Of a stretch of 60,000 nt of DNA, positions 9,770 to 21,204 are shown piece by piece; the stretch's first letter is position 1; every line of letters begins with the position of its first letter. Source of the stretch: Nymphaea colorata (taxonomy: Eukaryota; Streptophyta; Magnoliopsida; Nymphaeales; Nymphaeaceae); the NCBI RefSeq assembly GCF_008831285.2, contig NC_045142.1, positions 25,001,876-25,061,875 of the forward strand, written 5' to 3'. The position numbers and the translations under genes were made by a program. The notes beneath the pieces were generated by a model that saw only the letters and a program-made list of their open reading frames with translations, was not told where the DNA came from and made no database searches.

Positions 9770-10689
9770 TGACCATATTTCTGATACCAGTATATTGGTC
9801 AAATGGCATCTTTCGGTTCTGTTGTATGCTCTTTTCTCTCTTTTTTTTGTACATAAAAATATGAATGTATAGGGTATGACCAACTCAATGAGTACACCTG
9901 CAACACCTTCCAAGAGATGGGACCAAACAAGCGGAATACAAGTTAGTTGATTCTTTATTATAGTATTGACAAAAGAAGTTTCAAAATAAAATACCACAAT
10001 AACACGAATATGACCCATTCTTTATTTTGCTCTTTGCTATATAAACAATAAATTAAACACGTTGTTGAAAGAACACACTATTGGCATAATGCCAAACTAG
10101 AGCACATATGCACAGCAGAAATGTCAACTAAGGCAAAATTTTCCAGGATTCTGAAAATTGAAGAATATTCCATGGAACACTACAGTACAAAAAATACTAA
10201 CCACAGAAAATATCCACTACGACAGATTATAAGGTTGTCAAATAGGAGATACACATGCAAATATTCTTCAGACCAGAAAAAGAAAAGTATCACGATGGAC
10301 TTTCCTCCAGTATCAAAGAGACAAATGAAGCTCTAAAATGCAGACAAATAGCATTTCAGAACAAATTGAATAGAATTTCCCGACCCAATTTCAAGATTCT
10401 GGAAGCTCAGTGGAAAAATGTTTGCAGACCTGTTCACTTCCCAGGGGAAGCAGTCAAACGATGAGCACAATCATTTAAAACAGAAAGTACTTAGTTGATA
10501 AGATTTTTGCTAAATAAGAAAGAAAAATGTATAAAAGATGAAGACTTACCTGGTAAAGGGTTTTCTTTTTTTTTTCTTTTTTGTAAAATTCATCAATCAT
10601 TTCTTCACATGAAGTCACAACTATTCCCATCATATACCGCTCTAACCATCAGCTACAGAAACCACATCCTCCGTAAGGTTCTCAATTCT
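9770..10689. other. AT-rich non-coding DNA
   Basis: No gene recognised. Oligo-T or oligo-A tracts occur near 9840-9848 and 10562-10585. The last part (10600-10690) leads into the candidate exon at 10690-10757 and may be an intron. Confidence 0.35.
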
Positions 10690-10757
10690 TCAGCAAGCAA
10701 AGCTAAAGGATGCTCCCTGCTTACTTCTGATGCACCATCAACATCCCGTAAAACCTA
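10690..10757 (-). CDS. candidate exon (VLRDVDGASEVSREHPLA)
   Basis: On the minus strand a pyrimidine-rich acceptor (TTGTTACTCTTAG) precedes a coding-like stretch VLRDVDGASEVSREHPLA. The frame then meets a stop unless shifted by one base, after which EELRTLRRMW follows. Either the exon ends inside or the copy has a one-base indel. Product not recognised; it fits in line with the other minus-strand islands. Confidence 0.33.
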
Positions 10758-10785
10758 AGAGTAACAATGAGCATAATGCAAGCAT

Positions 10786-11212
10786 CATATAAGGCTGAGA
10801 TGGACCCTAAGCCTGAAGACAGTTAGAATCACACAAGGAATATATTTTAATTGCAGAACTAATGCCAGAAAGGAGTTTTTTTTTTTTGAGAGAGAAGTCA
10901 CTCCTATGTGGACACCTATCCATGCCCATAACTTGCCCTACCTCTATGGGTCAGCTGCCAAAAGAGAAAATCTGAGTCAAGGCCCACAGAACTTTCACCA
11001 GAAAAAAATGACCAAACTCTAATACATGTGGCATATACAGATTTATATTCTAAATGAATGATCCATCAAATGTATGAAGGTAGTACAGATATGGTTAATA
11101 TGTCAATGCATTTTTTTTAAGGGGATGGTGTATCATGCAGGAGTATGGCTCTTTAGTAAACCAACAAAATAGAACCCATATATACAACATGAATAAAAAT
11201 ACTCAAAATGAA
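10786..11212 (-). repeat. R3 repeat, copy A (inverted relative to 39303-39722)
   Basis: Sequence from GGCTGAGATGGACCCTAAGC to GAATAAAAATACTCAAAA recurs in reverse complement at 39303-39722 with high similarity over about 420 bases, including the CACTCCTATGTGGACACC and CATCAAATGTATGAAGG words. No open frame is shared. It is probably a dispersed repeat or a fragment of a segmental duplication, and lies inside an inferred intron of the gene model. Confidence 0.8.
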
Positions 11213-12032
11213 AATGCTATGATGACGTGATGCATGTCTCAGGATATATCAAACAGTGGGAACTGGTAAGAAATGATGACCAATAAATAAAGAGTGCCTC
11301 TCTAATAAAGGATAAGAATTACCCAGTATGAGCAACAAAAGATAATATGGTATATATCACCGATCAACATTAAATCATGGCGAACAATGTCAAGTAACAA
11401 ATGGCATGTCCAAAGGAAACTGAAAATTTTAGGCAAACCTGCTCAAGTTTGGGTTGATATAAAAAAAACGTTTTAGATGGGGACTTCTTTCAATTTATTG
11501 TGCTTTTTTGTATCTAATCCAGGCAGTTAAATGAAAGAAATTCAAACCTGGGTACACTGTTGTTACCCCTTAAAAAGTTGAATGTGCTTATGTAACATTT
11601 TCAATGGAAATAGCACTCTCCAACTACAAATTCCAAATATGCTCAATCCTGTCAATACATGAGGAGGTTCACGGTTATTCAATGCAAGAAAAAAGATATA
11701 ATTATTAACATCACCATCTTTATCAGTCCAGGAAACATCATTATCACTCTTTAGTAATTAACAAACCATAAGAAAACTGATATGTAAGTTGCATGTGGAA
11801 GAATGCCACACCCTTCCTGTTTAAATTTTGAGTCTGAGCACATAAAGTTTTTATATGATCACGTGCTTGCATAGAAGTTATGTAGATACAAGGTATTTGT
11901 TGATTGTGTGCTTGAAGAAGCTGCGTCGTATTAGAGCTTACAAACACCTGCACTGGGAGCTGCATGGAAGGGACAGTACTCCACAATGCATTTATATGCT
12001 AATGGTAGGAAAATAGTCGCTTACCCATGCAA
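11213..12032. other. non-coding, probably intronic
   Basis: AT-rich, with scattered stops on all frames. Near 11950-11990 the minus strand reads STVPSMQLPVQ followed by a GTGTTTG donor-like site, which might be a very small exon, but support is weak. Confidence 0.3.
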
Positions 12033-12101
12033 ATGCATACTTGATAGAAGAAGAGATGCAACCCTCAAGATGGTCTCGATCTGACTTCCTCCCCTACACA
12101 C
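12033..12101 (-). CDS. candidate exon (GRKSDRDHLEGCISSS...)
   Basis: On the minus strand the acceptor ...TTTGTGTGTAG is followed by about 23 codons, GRKSDRDHLEGCISSS then IKYAFAW, and a consensus donor GTAAGCG. Both splice signals are good and the peptide is protein-like. It is the most 5' of the minus-strand islands I can see; earlier exons are not found, perhaps because R1 copy 1 occupies 12205-13690. Product not recognised. Confidence 0.42.
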
Positions 12102-12204
12102 AAATGATGGATGAAAAACTGAAGTGGAAAAAACCAAGCTGATACTATAACTTTTCAGGGGCAGAAGTTGTGTCGACTACCTGCATTCCATTACTCGATG
12201 CTAA

Positions 12205-13690
12205 CAAACTCAACCCTAAGTTTAGGATGTCATAGAAAGGTAGGTTGAAGATGCTCGGTTAAGATGGACTAATGGCTCAGGATTAATCTTTTATCCAGAT
12301 TTTGAGACAGACGGGTTGATGGAAAATTCGACACGCAACATGAGTGGAATATGTTTGAGCAGTTTCATCCGTTATGTGAACAAACTAGCGGTGTGGTAAT
12401 GAAAATAACATCTTCTTAGAACAAAGAGGAGCTGGGAGATCGTCATACGCCCAAGAAGCAGGGAAACATAACAAGAGATGTCAAGTTTTTTCTTTGAAAT
12501 AGCTCATAAATCATCAGTTTAAAATCATAAGCTAGACTGCTCGTGTTGTACAAATGATATGTCCTTCATTTACCCTCAGTACCGTACAAGCATCAGGATG
12601 AATTTTGCATCAATGTTGTTGAATCTCTAGAAGGGATGTCTTTCAATTTCCAAAATATGATCATAAAGGAATCATCCTCCACATCTTAGAAAATCGAAAA
12701 GAGGAGTAGATATTGACCCAAGGATTGCACATCCACGAAAGATAGTTGCATTCAATTCCTATGAGTTCAGCCTAAATGGCATTCATCTCTTGGCAGACAC
12801 CTTTTTGGTTTTTCCTGTTTTTTTCTTTTTTTCTTTTTGCATTCGGCTTCTTTCCTTTTTCTTTTTTTTCTTGCTTTTGAATTTTTTTCAGGCCGATCTT
12901 CACCTTTGAGGGAATACCTCACCACCCCAAATGTTACTACGGAGCTCCACCGCTTTAGTGGTGATGCGTATTTTTGTCATGTATCCAGACCCGCTTCACC
13001 TTACAGGTTTTCAACATGCCAAAAAGTTCGTAAGTCAGCACCTTCGCGGTATAGACATAAATCATCTATATGTCTACCCGGTACTCTTGATTACTGACCC
13101 AGAGAAATGACTACACAAGCCCCGAGCCCATCTCTCAACTCTCATTTACTTGCCAAGATTTTATAGGCATTATGGCTTCTCTCTTTGGATATTTACCTGC
13201 TAAATCCTTGCAGAAATTTGATCACTAGAGTCAATAACCTTTCCTAGTCTTGACTTTCTCAGCTTCATAAAATTTTTCCTCACTGCACATATCCAGGACT
13301 TTTCCATACTTTCTCCTCTATTGATCGACAACAAAAACTTGAAACTCTCCTTTTACTCGAGAAGGTACTGAGAATAAAATGAAGGCATATCATTGGTTGA
13401 GAAGACCTTTTCAAAATGTTTAAAAAAGTTTCTTGACATCAAATGATGTATCACCTGGAAGTGGGACAACAAACTTCATCAACTCTCCTGTAAAAGTAGG
13501 GTCTTCTACACAAAAGGTTGGTTTAAAGGTAACAAGTTTCCATAAATGTCAAGTCCTCGACTGATTGGATGCTTTGAAAATGATTGGGTTAAGCACATCT
13601 ATTTTCCCAAACGAACTACTAGGATTGGATTGCAGAAAAGTTTGACCTTGAAGGGAAGCAAACTTTGATGAATGCACCTCATGTCAGATA
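12205..13690 (-). repeat. R1 dispersed repeat, copy 1 (minus)
   Basis: Reverse complement of the family seen at 16919-18270, 35500-37470 and 49347-50775. Shared landmarks are CTTTGAGGGAATACCTCACC, the CGGTACTCTTGATTACTGA end of the GAGAGTACCGGG word, an A/T homopolymer-rich centre (12820-12890 here) and the AACTTGACATCTCTTG word. It also matches the longer 5' part of copy 3 (the GACATTTATG and TTTAAACCA words) but lacks the final 0.5 kb of the others. No coding capacity is evident. Confidence 0.8.
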
Positions 13691-14191
13691 GAAATATTGA
13701 ATTGGACAACCAATTTGAGAGCATACTAGCTTTGAAATACTGCAACTTGTTTTGGCAAGAAAGGGGCCCATGAGATAAAAGGGACAACTGATTTTGCGGG
13801 CCACTAGGGTCAGTTTCATCGAACAATTGGGAAGCATACCAAATGTGAAGCTGCTAATGAGCATAGCAGCACCGACACTTAGATGCAGCTATTTTCAGCA
13901 CTCCTCCAGCAGAAGAATCGTAAATTTCTACCTGAACCTAGATCCACATTGATGCAAAAAAAATTACTGAACAATTGGTGAGCATGTTGGCCACCAATCA
14001 CCAACCTCACTTCAATAGGTGCGCAGTCAGCAAAATCATCACATAATACTCTCCATGCAAGGGCAGCAGCTATCTTTCCGCAAGAAATCGACAACTTGTA
14101 GCTTCAGAACACCAAATAGTTGGTGAACATCATATTCATGAACGAGGGAAAAAGTTGTAATCACAATTAGCGAATCAAAGCCTAAACCAGA
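13691..14191 (-). other. internal leader next to the orphan LTR
   Basis: Lies directly downstream (element sense, minus) of the primer site at 14192-14212 and runs into R1 copy 1. Short open frames exist but no gag motif. If the LTR, this stretch and R1 belong together, they would form a large non-coding LTR retroelement; R1 copies elsewhere do not obviously carry the LTR, so this is unresolved. Confidence 0.35.
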
Positions 14192-14212
14192 GCTTTGATA
14201 CCATGATACCAT
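14192..14212 (-). promoter_or_regulatory. retroelement primer-binding site, partly duplicated
   Basis: On the minus strand the sequence reads TGGTATCATGGTATCAAAGC, that is a near-perfect initiator tRNA-Met primer site (TGGTATCAAAGC against the usual TGGTATCAGAGC) preceded by a second TGGTATCA. It follows the LTR-like end ...CAGCCACA by six bases. Confidence 0.7.
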
Positions 14213-14217
14213 AAAAA

Positions 14218-14651
14218 TGTGGCTGGTGACAGTCACATATGTAAACCCACGGCGAATCTCAATGACAAGCACTAAGTCCAAGTGACCAAGAAAATAAAGA
14301 ATGAAAAATATTATTGAAATCGCACAAAAAGCTGTGGAAAACAACTTTCTTACAATCGCAGAAACAACACCTATATATACATTATAAACAATCGAAGAAT
14401 TAAGGAATAAACAAGGAAAAAATAGAAGATAGAAAAAACCTAGCAGTTGGACTAGGTCCAACGGCTCCAAGAGGAGCCATTGGAGCTAGCCAACTGAGCT
14501 GGAAACATACAAAACTTAAAATTGAAAATATAAAAATACATATACACATATATATATACATATATATATACATATGAACCCAAGTCACACACACATTTGA
14601 TTATAGACAGTATATATACACACACACACACACACACACGAGTATTTAACA
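14218..14651 (-). repeat. orphan LTR of a degenerate retrotransposon
   Basis: Read on the minus strand it begins TGTTAAATACTCG and ends ...CACCAGCCACA, so has TG...CA ends, about 434 bp, with a TATATATA-type box at about 14372-14385 and the primer-binding site just downstream. U3 contains AC and TA dinucleotide runs. No second LTR was found, so the target duplication cannot be tested; the element is truncated or its other end is outside the recognisable region. Confidence 0.6.
14529..14640. repeat. AT/AC microsatellite cluster
   Basis: TATACATATATATA runs at 14535-14575 and an (AC)n run at about 14612-14638, both inside the U3 part of the orphan LTR. Confidence 0.9.
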
Positions 14652-14879
14652 TGTTTTCTAATAATATCTCCACCGATCCATGACCTGATTCTTCCTCAGC
14701 TTTCCTTCCAAATGAGCAGCAATCCAGATCTTCTTCGCCAAGATGAACCGGGTGTAAAACATTTTTTGACAACCCTCGCCAGGAAAACACAAACCTATCT
14801 CCACTGATCCATCAACATGACCCATCTCCTACTCTCCAAGGAAAATCCCTGGAGAACTTAGCTTCATTTCTAAGGCTTC

Positions 14880-15103
14880 CTTCTCCCTCTCGACCACTTT
14901 CCGTTTCATTCCAAGAAAACCCTCGCCTTCTCCCTCTCGCTCACTTTCCGTTTAGTCCCAAGAAAACCCTCACTGCTTCTCCCTCTCGCACACTTTCCGT
15001 TTCATTCCAAGAAAACCCTCGCTGCTTCTCCCTCTCGCACACTTTCCGTTTCATTCCAAGAAAACCCTCGCTCCTTCTCCTTCTCGCCCACTTTCCTTTC
15101 ATG
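14880..15103. repeat. 49-bp minisatellite, about 4.5 units
   Basis: The unit runs CTTCTCCCTCTCGCACACTT then TCCGTTTCATTCCAAGAAAA and CCCTCGCTG. Two central units are almost identical; the outer ones are slightly diverged. Pyrimidine-rich, no coding sense. Confidence 0.92.
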
Positions 15104-15570
15104 CCTTTCTCCTTCTCCATGCCCTTCTTTTCACTCCAAGCTAATAATTAAAAAACCGCTTAAATGATTAATAATTAAAAAATGCACAGCTAAGTTTTTC
15201 ATATTGTCAAAAAAGATACACTTAAATTTTCTATTATATATTAACGAAAAAGCAATAGTTTCCCAATTGAAAAGGCCAAAATTTGTAGTTAGTCATTACC
15301 TTGTGACAACAGCTGGTACATGCATTGAAGTTAACGCTTATTATGGGTGAAGGCTTAATCCATTTACATTATATCCAAGTACTACATGTCTTTATTAGTG
15401 ATGACCTTACCACCATTTGATTTTCTAGAAAAAAAAAAAGAGTGCCTATGAAAAAAACAATCAATGAAACAGAAAAATTGCCATCTCAGGACTACCTGCT
15501 CTAGAATGTCGGTAGGACAATAGAGCCTTACATCAACTTGTTCTCAGATAAATATTGTGGAGACCTAGAG
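15104..15570. other. non-coding AT-rich DNA
   Basis: Contains imperfect AATAATTAAAAA words (15143-15183) and an oligo-A run near 15428-15440. Nothing gene-like seen. Confidence 0.5.
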
Positions 15571-16871
15571 TGAATCTGATAGCTTTCATAACTAAGCACA
15601 TTATTATCCCTCATCACATAGGCTAGCTTCTGATTACCTTTAACCCAGATGCATACAGATTGAACCACAAATATGGCTCCTCCACACAATGGCCAATGAC
15701 CCAAGGGGCAATACCAATAAGATGGATACCCCTTTCCAGCAGCATAACTTTTCCCCTTATTCAGCCCTTTGATCTAGCGATACCAGATGAGTAACCACCC
15801 TTTTATTCCATCCTTCCTCGGGATCCAGCAAATTAATTTCCTAAGGAGTCAATCACCCTGAAAGACACAATGCGACTCCCAAGATTGCTTCAATGTGCCA
15901 TTGACACCACTGCCCTGACTTGTTAACCCTTCAAATAGTTGAAGGGGTACATGTTACCTTTATGGCAGAACCAGTGCAATGGTCGATAAGGAACTAGGCA
16001 CCATTGCATCACAAGGTATGAATAACTTCAACAAAATATTTGAAAGAGTTCAATAAACATTACAGACATGATTTTTCTTGACAATTCAAAACTACCAACC
16101 TTCAAGCATCTGTTCCAAATGGCCGTTTGCATGCCCAATTGGTCGACTCCCAAACTTAACACTAAAAATTTAGAGCAACCACTAAGCCCATATTCGGATA
16201 TGTTCATGCAGGTCAGCTCAGGAGATTTCATAAACAGAAGGTACAAACAAACAAAAACCCTACTTGTCTATCTTTGTGCGAATCATTCCTACCTAATGCC
16301 TACTGCAAAGACAACTTTTTGCAGCCAGCATTAGTCAGCCAACATTTAGGTAAATTCACACAAGTTGAGATAAATTGGCAACCACGGGACAGCAAAAGTA
16401 TTTTACACTACTCTGAAAAATTAAAAATGGAACAAGCTTTTAGGTTCCATCTAACTGCAGACCAGCTAGATTTTCAACTGCATCGACTACATCCAAGACC
16501 ACCAACAAGTCGGACCTGCAGCTAGTTCAGTAGAATGGTTTGTTTTCACTCACTGATCTGAGTCCTGGCTAGCTTAGAAACAGAACCAAGATGATAGGAT
16601 CTATATTCAGTTTGCATAAATTTTCAAATTTCAACCCAGCTGAACCAGAATTTAGTACCAACATTCTTCACCTGAATCTGAAATAAAGCATGAGCTAAAT
16701 ACCAGTCTAAGCCATTCATATTCCTAGGATTCAGTCAGTCTGGACTTGGGTTTTACTCCACTTATATTAGGTAAGGACCCAGGTCCAGTGAGACCGAACA
16801 ATTGAAGGCACATCCACACTCAGTTAAAGGCCATGTAGATCAAAATTAGCTTTCACATTTACATCAAACAA
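15571..16871 (-). repeat. R2 repeat, copy a: left arm of a 1.3-kb inverted repeat
   Basis: Its reverse complement is repeated at 26227-27511 almost throughout; short frames in both copies differ by only a few residues (for example CLKVGSFELSRKIMSVMF identical in both). A third partial copy is at 25013-25414. Parts look faintly coding but no frame is open for long; origin unknown. Confidence 0.88.
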
Positions 16872-16918
16872 GTCTATACTTAAATGTATCAAAGCCATGA
16901 CTCTATTTTTTCTCTTTT

Positions 16919-18270
16919 CTGGGCTAGTGTAGTCGTTCCTCTGAGTAAGTAATCAAGAGTACCGGGTTGGCGTATAGGTGATTTCTGTCTATTCCGCGAA
17001 GATGACGACTTATGAACTTTTGGTATATCGAAAACCCGTAAGGTGAAGCGGGTTGGAGACGTGACAAAACTACACATAACCACCAAAGCAGTGGAGCTTC
17101 GTAGTATCCTTTGGGGTGGTGAGGTATTCCCTCAAAGGTGAAGGTCGGCCTAAAAAAAATCAAAGGCAAGAAAAAAAATCAAAAATGTAAAAGAAATAAG
17201 GAAATGAAAAAAGAAGCAAAAGGTGTCTGCCAAGAGATGAAAGATATGAAGGCTGAATTCTTAAGGATTGAATGTGACAATCTTTCGTGGATGTGTGATT
17301 CTCGGTTCAATATCAGCTCCTTTTTTTATTATCTAAGAGGTTGAGGATGATTCCTTTATGTTCATATTCTGGAAATTGAAAGGCATCCCTTCTAGTGCAT
17401 CGGCAACATTGATGCAAAATGAAACCCGATGCTTGTATGGTACTATGTGCAAATGAAGGCCATACTGTTTGCACAACACAAGCACTCAAGCTTATGAGTT
17501 AAATTAATCATTTTTGAACTATTTCAAAATAAAAACTTGACATCTCTTGTCATGTTTTCAGGCTTCCTAGGGATATGAGGATGTAACCAATCATCCTTTG
17601 GTCTTGAAAGATATTTGGTCATTTTATTACCAAACTGCTAATTCCATACATGGAATAGAAGAAACCGGTCAAACCTAGTCCGTCATGTTGAGTGTGGCAA
17701 ATTCTCTATTCTTTCCTTTGTCTCAAGAGAGGTAGACCATTTGGGACCAGATATGAAACTTGATCTATTATTCCTTGTTAATGAATGTCTTCAATCTGCA
17801 TAACCTAGACTTAGGGTGTTTTTTTTCAAAAGCATTGGTTGATTTGAACACTGAGGTTTTTGTAAAAGTTGACTACTCTTGTTTCTTAGATAGGTATTTT
17901 AGGTATCCAGCATAGGTAAAGGTTATTGGTTTGATTTGTTTTCAATAGGATCATATTCTGGTTTACTTTTAGTTTTGTTGAGTTGGCAATTGTTGGTTAG
18001 ATTTTATAGTAGTTCATTCTTTTTCTTTTTTCTCCTTTAGTGGTTTTTAACATAGTGTTTGCCTTGTCGTGTTTAGTTCTCACTTTCATTGTGGCATGGG
18101 TTGTTTAGGAGCCATTTTGACTTAGTTGATTGGTTTTCACTTTTCAATGTCTTTACTTGAATTTTTGATAAATAAAATCTGAAAAAGTTCGTGGGTCTGA
18201 TGGTTGTGTCGCACACTGATATCAATGGTCATTAGGAGAAATTGTTTTCAAAACATCCTCTTCAGGATGT
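16919..18270 (+). repeat. R1 dispersed repeat, copy 2 (plus)
   Basis: Starts near GTGTAGTCGTTCCTCTGAG and runs through GAGAGTACCGGG-like, TTTGGGGTGGTGAGGTATTC, the A-rich centre (17150-17215), GATTCCTTTATGTTCATATT, CTTGACATCTCTTG and CCTAGACTTAGGGT words, to TTGATAAATAAAATCTGA near 18165-18185. Copy 4 follows the same course. R2a ends just before it. Confidence 0.8.
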
Positions 18271-18548
18271 TTGACTATGCACCAGTTTCATGAAAAACCT
18301 GGTTTTGCATAACCTGGCAAGGGTTGGGGAGGGGGGAGTGTCGTTGTTTTGGGCGCGACTGAACTGTTGTAGCTTCGCAGGTGTGTTTTGCACTGTTGTT
18401 TCTCATCTTGCTGATAATCTTGTTGTCCTTCTTCAGAGGTAATATTTAATGATCTATCTCATCTTGAGTTGTTAATGATTTATGTCTTCTTGTGCTTTCT
18501 ATTTTCCTCGTTTTGGTGGTAATCATTTGTTCACTTGTCCGTTAGCTG
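18271..18548. other. non-coding left flank of copia-2
   Basis: T-rich DNA with a short G-rich patch at 18325-18340. Its last five bases AGCTG (18544-18548) are the target site of copia-2. Confidence 0.5.
18544..18548. repeat. target-site duplication AGCTG, left copy (copia-2)
   Basis: Identical to 24650-24654; both directly flank the LTR ends. Confidence 0.92.
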
Positions 18549-19023
18549 TGATGGGATTTCTCCCTATAATGCATATACAAAACCAAACGTATATACCCTA
18601 AAACAGGATCATGCTCATGCTAAATCATTGAAATAAACATAACCTTAAACTTAAAGTGGAAGCGTACCTGAATCCATCTGAAGAACTGGACGGTAGATCG
18701 CGATAGGATCTTCCAGGGTCTTTGCGGCGCGCTTGAGGTCTCTCTCAGATGGGAAAGAGGAAAACCCTAGAAACCAATGTTTCAGGTAACCATTGCACGA
18801 CCCCAGGGACCACTACCATTTTATAATGAGGACAATTACGAATTTCACCCATCAAAGAGTCCGTAATTACGTACTGGTATCTATACATTTCAAAATTACC
18901 CCATACCATCTAAAATAACGTAATATCCCAAAATGCAATCACTTAAGCGGATATTTACGTTAAGACAGCCATGATGTCTGAAATTCCTCATAGACATATG
19001 TCGGCTCACCAAATGATCTTACA
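18549..19023 (-). repeat. copia-2 3' LTR (475 bp)
   Basis: Begins TGATGGGATTTCTCC and ends GATCTTACA on the plus strand; same length as 24175-24649. A TATAAAAT-type box lies on the minus strand at 18818-18825. Preceded by the target duplication AGCTG. Confidence 0.95.
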
Positions 19024-19036
19024 ATCTCTCACTTGG
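19024..19036 (-). promoter_or_regulatory. polypurine tract of copia-2
   Basis: Element-strand AAGTGAGAGAT immediately precedes the 3' LTR. Confidence 0.65.
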
Positions 19037-19416
19037 GCCAAATATATCTTTATACATTCAGACATTACACAAAACCTTAGGAGCTCATAATTGCTATCTT
19101 ATAAACGTCATTTTCACCAATCTCGTCCATGACCATATCAACACAGAACCAAAGCGGCTTTCGCTATAATAAAATTAGCTAAACCTTCAATGATCACAAA
19201 TGTTAACATAATCAATGACATAGATCTGATATGGATGTATAGCATGAGAATTACATGTAATGTGATTACAACATGTCTATTCTCAACTGGTCCAACTTTA
19301 AAACCTTATGGAGATCAAAACATAAACACAAAATGGAACCAAAGAACTTTAAACTTTATTCTGCAGAAAACTGAATACGTGTTCATACATTAGAGCAAAC
19401 AAAATACAAACTCCCA

Positions 19417-19934
19417 CTAAACCAGCACATCATCCAAGGATAACACCCCCATATGAACAACATGTTCGTGAAAGACCTTATGTGTTAAACCCTTGGTAAG
19501 CGGATCCGCAATCATAGAGTTTGTCCCAATATGCTCTAAAGAAAACTGACCATTCTGTATCCCCTCTTTAACAACCCAAAAACTTAATGTCGATGTGTTT
19601 CGACTTTGACAAACTGTGGCTGTTATAAGAGTACATGACTGCTGAATTATTGTCACACAACAACCTTAGTGGTCTTTCTATACCATAGATAATGCGCAGC
19701 CTCGTGACAAAATTCTGCAATCACAAAACCTGATTGAATGTCATTATCTTGGCACCTAGCAAAGTCAGAATCTGAATACCCAATGATCTCCCACTGGTCT
19801 GACTTCCTATATGTGAGCATAAAACCTTTTGTTCTTTGTAAGTACCTCAATACCCTTTTGGCTGCTTTCCAATGATCCATACCAGGATCACTTAAGTATC
19901 TGCCTAACATTCTAATGATAAATGTAATATCCAA
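19417..19934 (-). pseudogene. rnh: copia-2 RNase H region
   Basis: Two frames together cover RNase H: MLGRYLSDPGMDHWKAAKRV with YLQRTKGFMLTYRKS and GYSDSDFARC in the first, then SLEHIGTNSMIADPLTKGL in the second. The frame changes near 19653. Comparison with copia-1 shows the same order of motifs. Function lost. Confidence 0.82.
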
Positions 19935-20052
19935 ACGAGTACAAACCTAAACATACATAAGGCTTCCCACAACAGACAAATAGGGAATCCTTTCCATTTC
20001 CTTAGATTCGATTTCACTTTTAGGGCACTGTTTGAGACTAAACTTGTCTCCT

Positions 20053-20823
20053 TTAGTAACTGGAGTATTTACAATCCTTCATGTTATATCGCTGAAGCAC
20101 ATTATCAATGTAGGCCTTTTGTGATAATCCAAGAATACCCCGAGAACGATCTCGAAATATTTGGATCCCCAATACAAAAGATGCACAACCAAGATCCTTA
20201 ATGTCAAACTTTGTTGACAAAAATTTCTTAGTTTCATGTAATATGCCCACATCATTACTTGCCAGCAATATATCATCGACATATAAAACCAGAAACATAA
20301 ATTTACCCCCACTAAACTTTTGGTATACACATTCATCAACCATATTAATTTCGAAGCCAAATAAAACTATAACTTGATTAAATTTGTAATACCACTGACG
20401 AGAAACTTGCTTTAGCCCATAGATGGATTTCTTGAGTTTGCAAACCATTTTCTTTGCATCACCTGAAACAAAGTTTTCTGGTTGCACCATATATATCGTT
20501 TCATCAATGTCTCCATTTAGAAATGTTGTCTTAACATCCATCTGATGCAGCTCTAAGTCAAAATGAGTTACAAGTGCCATTATAGTCTTGAAAGAGTCTT
20601 TCGACAAAACTGAAGAGAAAGTCTATGTATAATCAATGCCTTCTTTTTTAGTAAAGCCCTTTGCAACAAGACGTGTCTTATACCTTTCGATGTTTCTTAA
20701 TGAATCCCTCTTGGTTTTAAATATCCATTTACAACCAATGGGTTTCACACCTTCAGGCAAGGGAACAACTTCCCATACATCATTATCCATCATGGACTTT
20801 ATTTCCTCATTCATGGCATCCAT
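20053..20823 (-). pseudogene. rt: copia-2 reverse transcriptase
   Basis: Contains CKWIFKTKRDSLRNIERYKT, HQMDVKTTFLNGDIDE, SIYGLKQVSRQWYYKF and the catalytic LYVDDILLASN, then LGCASFVLGIQIFRDRS. One stop lies between 20607 and 20623, and the frame is lost after about 20053, before the PDI/SFAVGM-like segment. Close relative of copia-1 reverse transcriptase but clearly a different family member. Confidence 0.9.
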
Positions 20824-20853
20824 CTACTCAAGAGATTTAGAACTCTTTATTGC

Positions 20854-21204
20854 TTACTGGAGGTTGACAGGATCATCTTCCATTAAGCCCATATCAACAT
20901 CATGTTCTTGGAGATAGACAAAATCATTTGAAATTGTATTTCTCCTCTCTCTAGTGGATCTCCTCAGTGGCACCTCTACTTGATTTTCTTGAGGTTGTTG
21001 AGTTTGTTCTTCAGTATGGAGATCGACATCATTGCCTTCTTCTGAATAGAGTGAACTCAGGTCCCTCTTCAAAGGCAATGCTTCTAACCTGATCACCTCC
21101 ACAAACTCAATATCCTCAAAGAAATGAGCATTTCCCTTTTCAAAGAAAGACTTACTGGATGAATTATAAAACTTATAACCCCTTAATGTTTGTTCATTTT
21201 CCAT
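20854..21204 (-). pseudogene. copia-2 region after integrase (linker to reverse transcriptase)
   Basis: Has GYKFYNSSSKSFFEKGNAHFF, the copia C-terminal integrase/linker word (compare YPERSKCYMFY in copia-1), an acidic stretch, and RRSTRERRNTISNDFVYLQE, a typical linker before reverse transcriptase. It is joined almost directly to the integrase zinc-binding end, so the DDE core is absent. Confidence 0.75.

Noticed and set aside
16028-16246. 72-codon frame conserved at 26836-27054 as a small gene
   Set aside because: Conservation is equal across the whole R2 arms, including obviously non-coding parts, so it reflects recent duplication; antisense frames are conserved as well.
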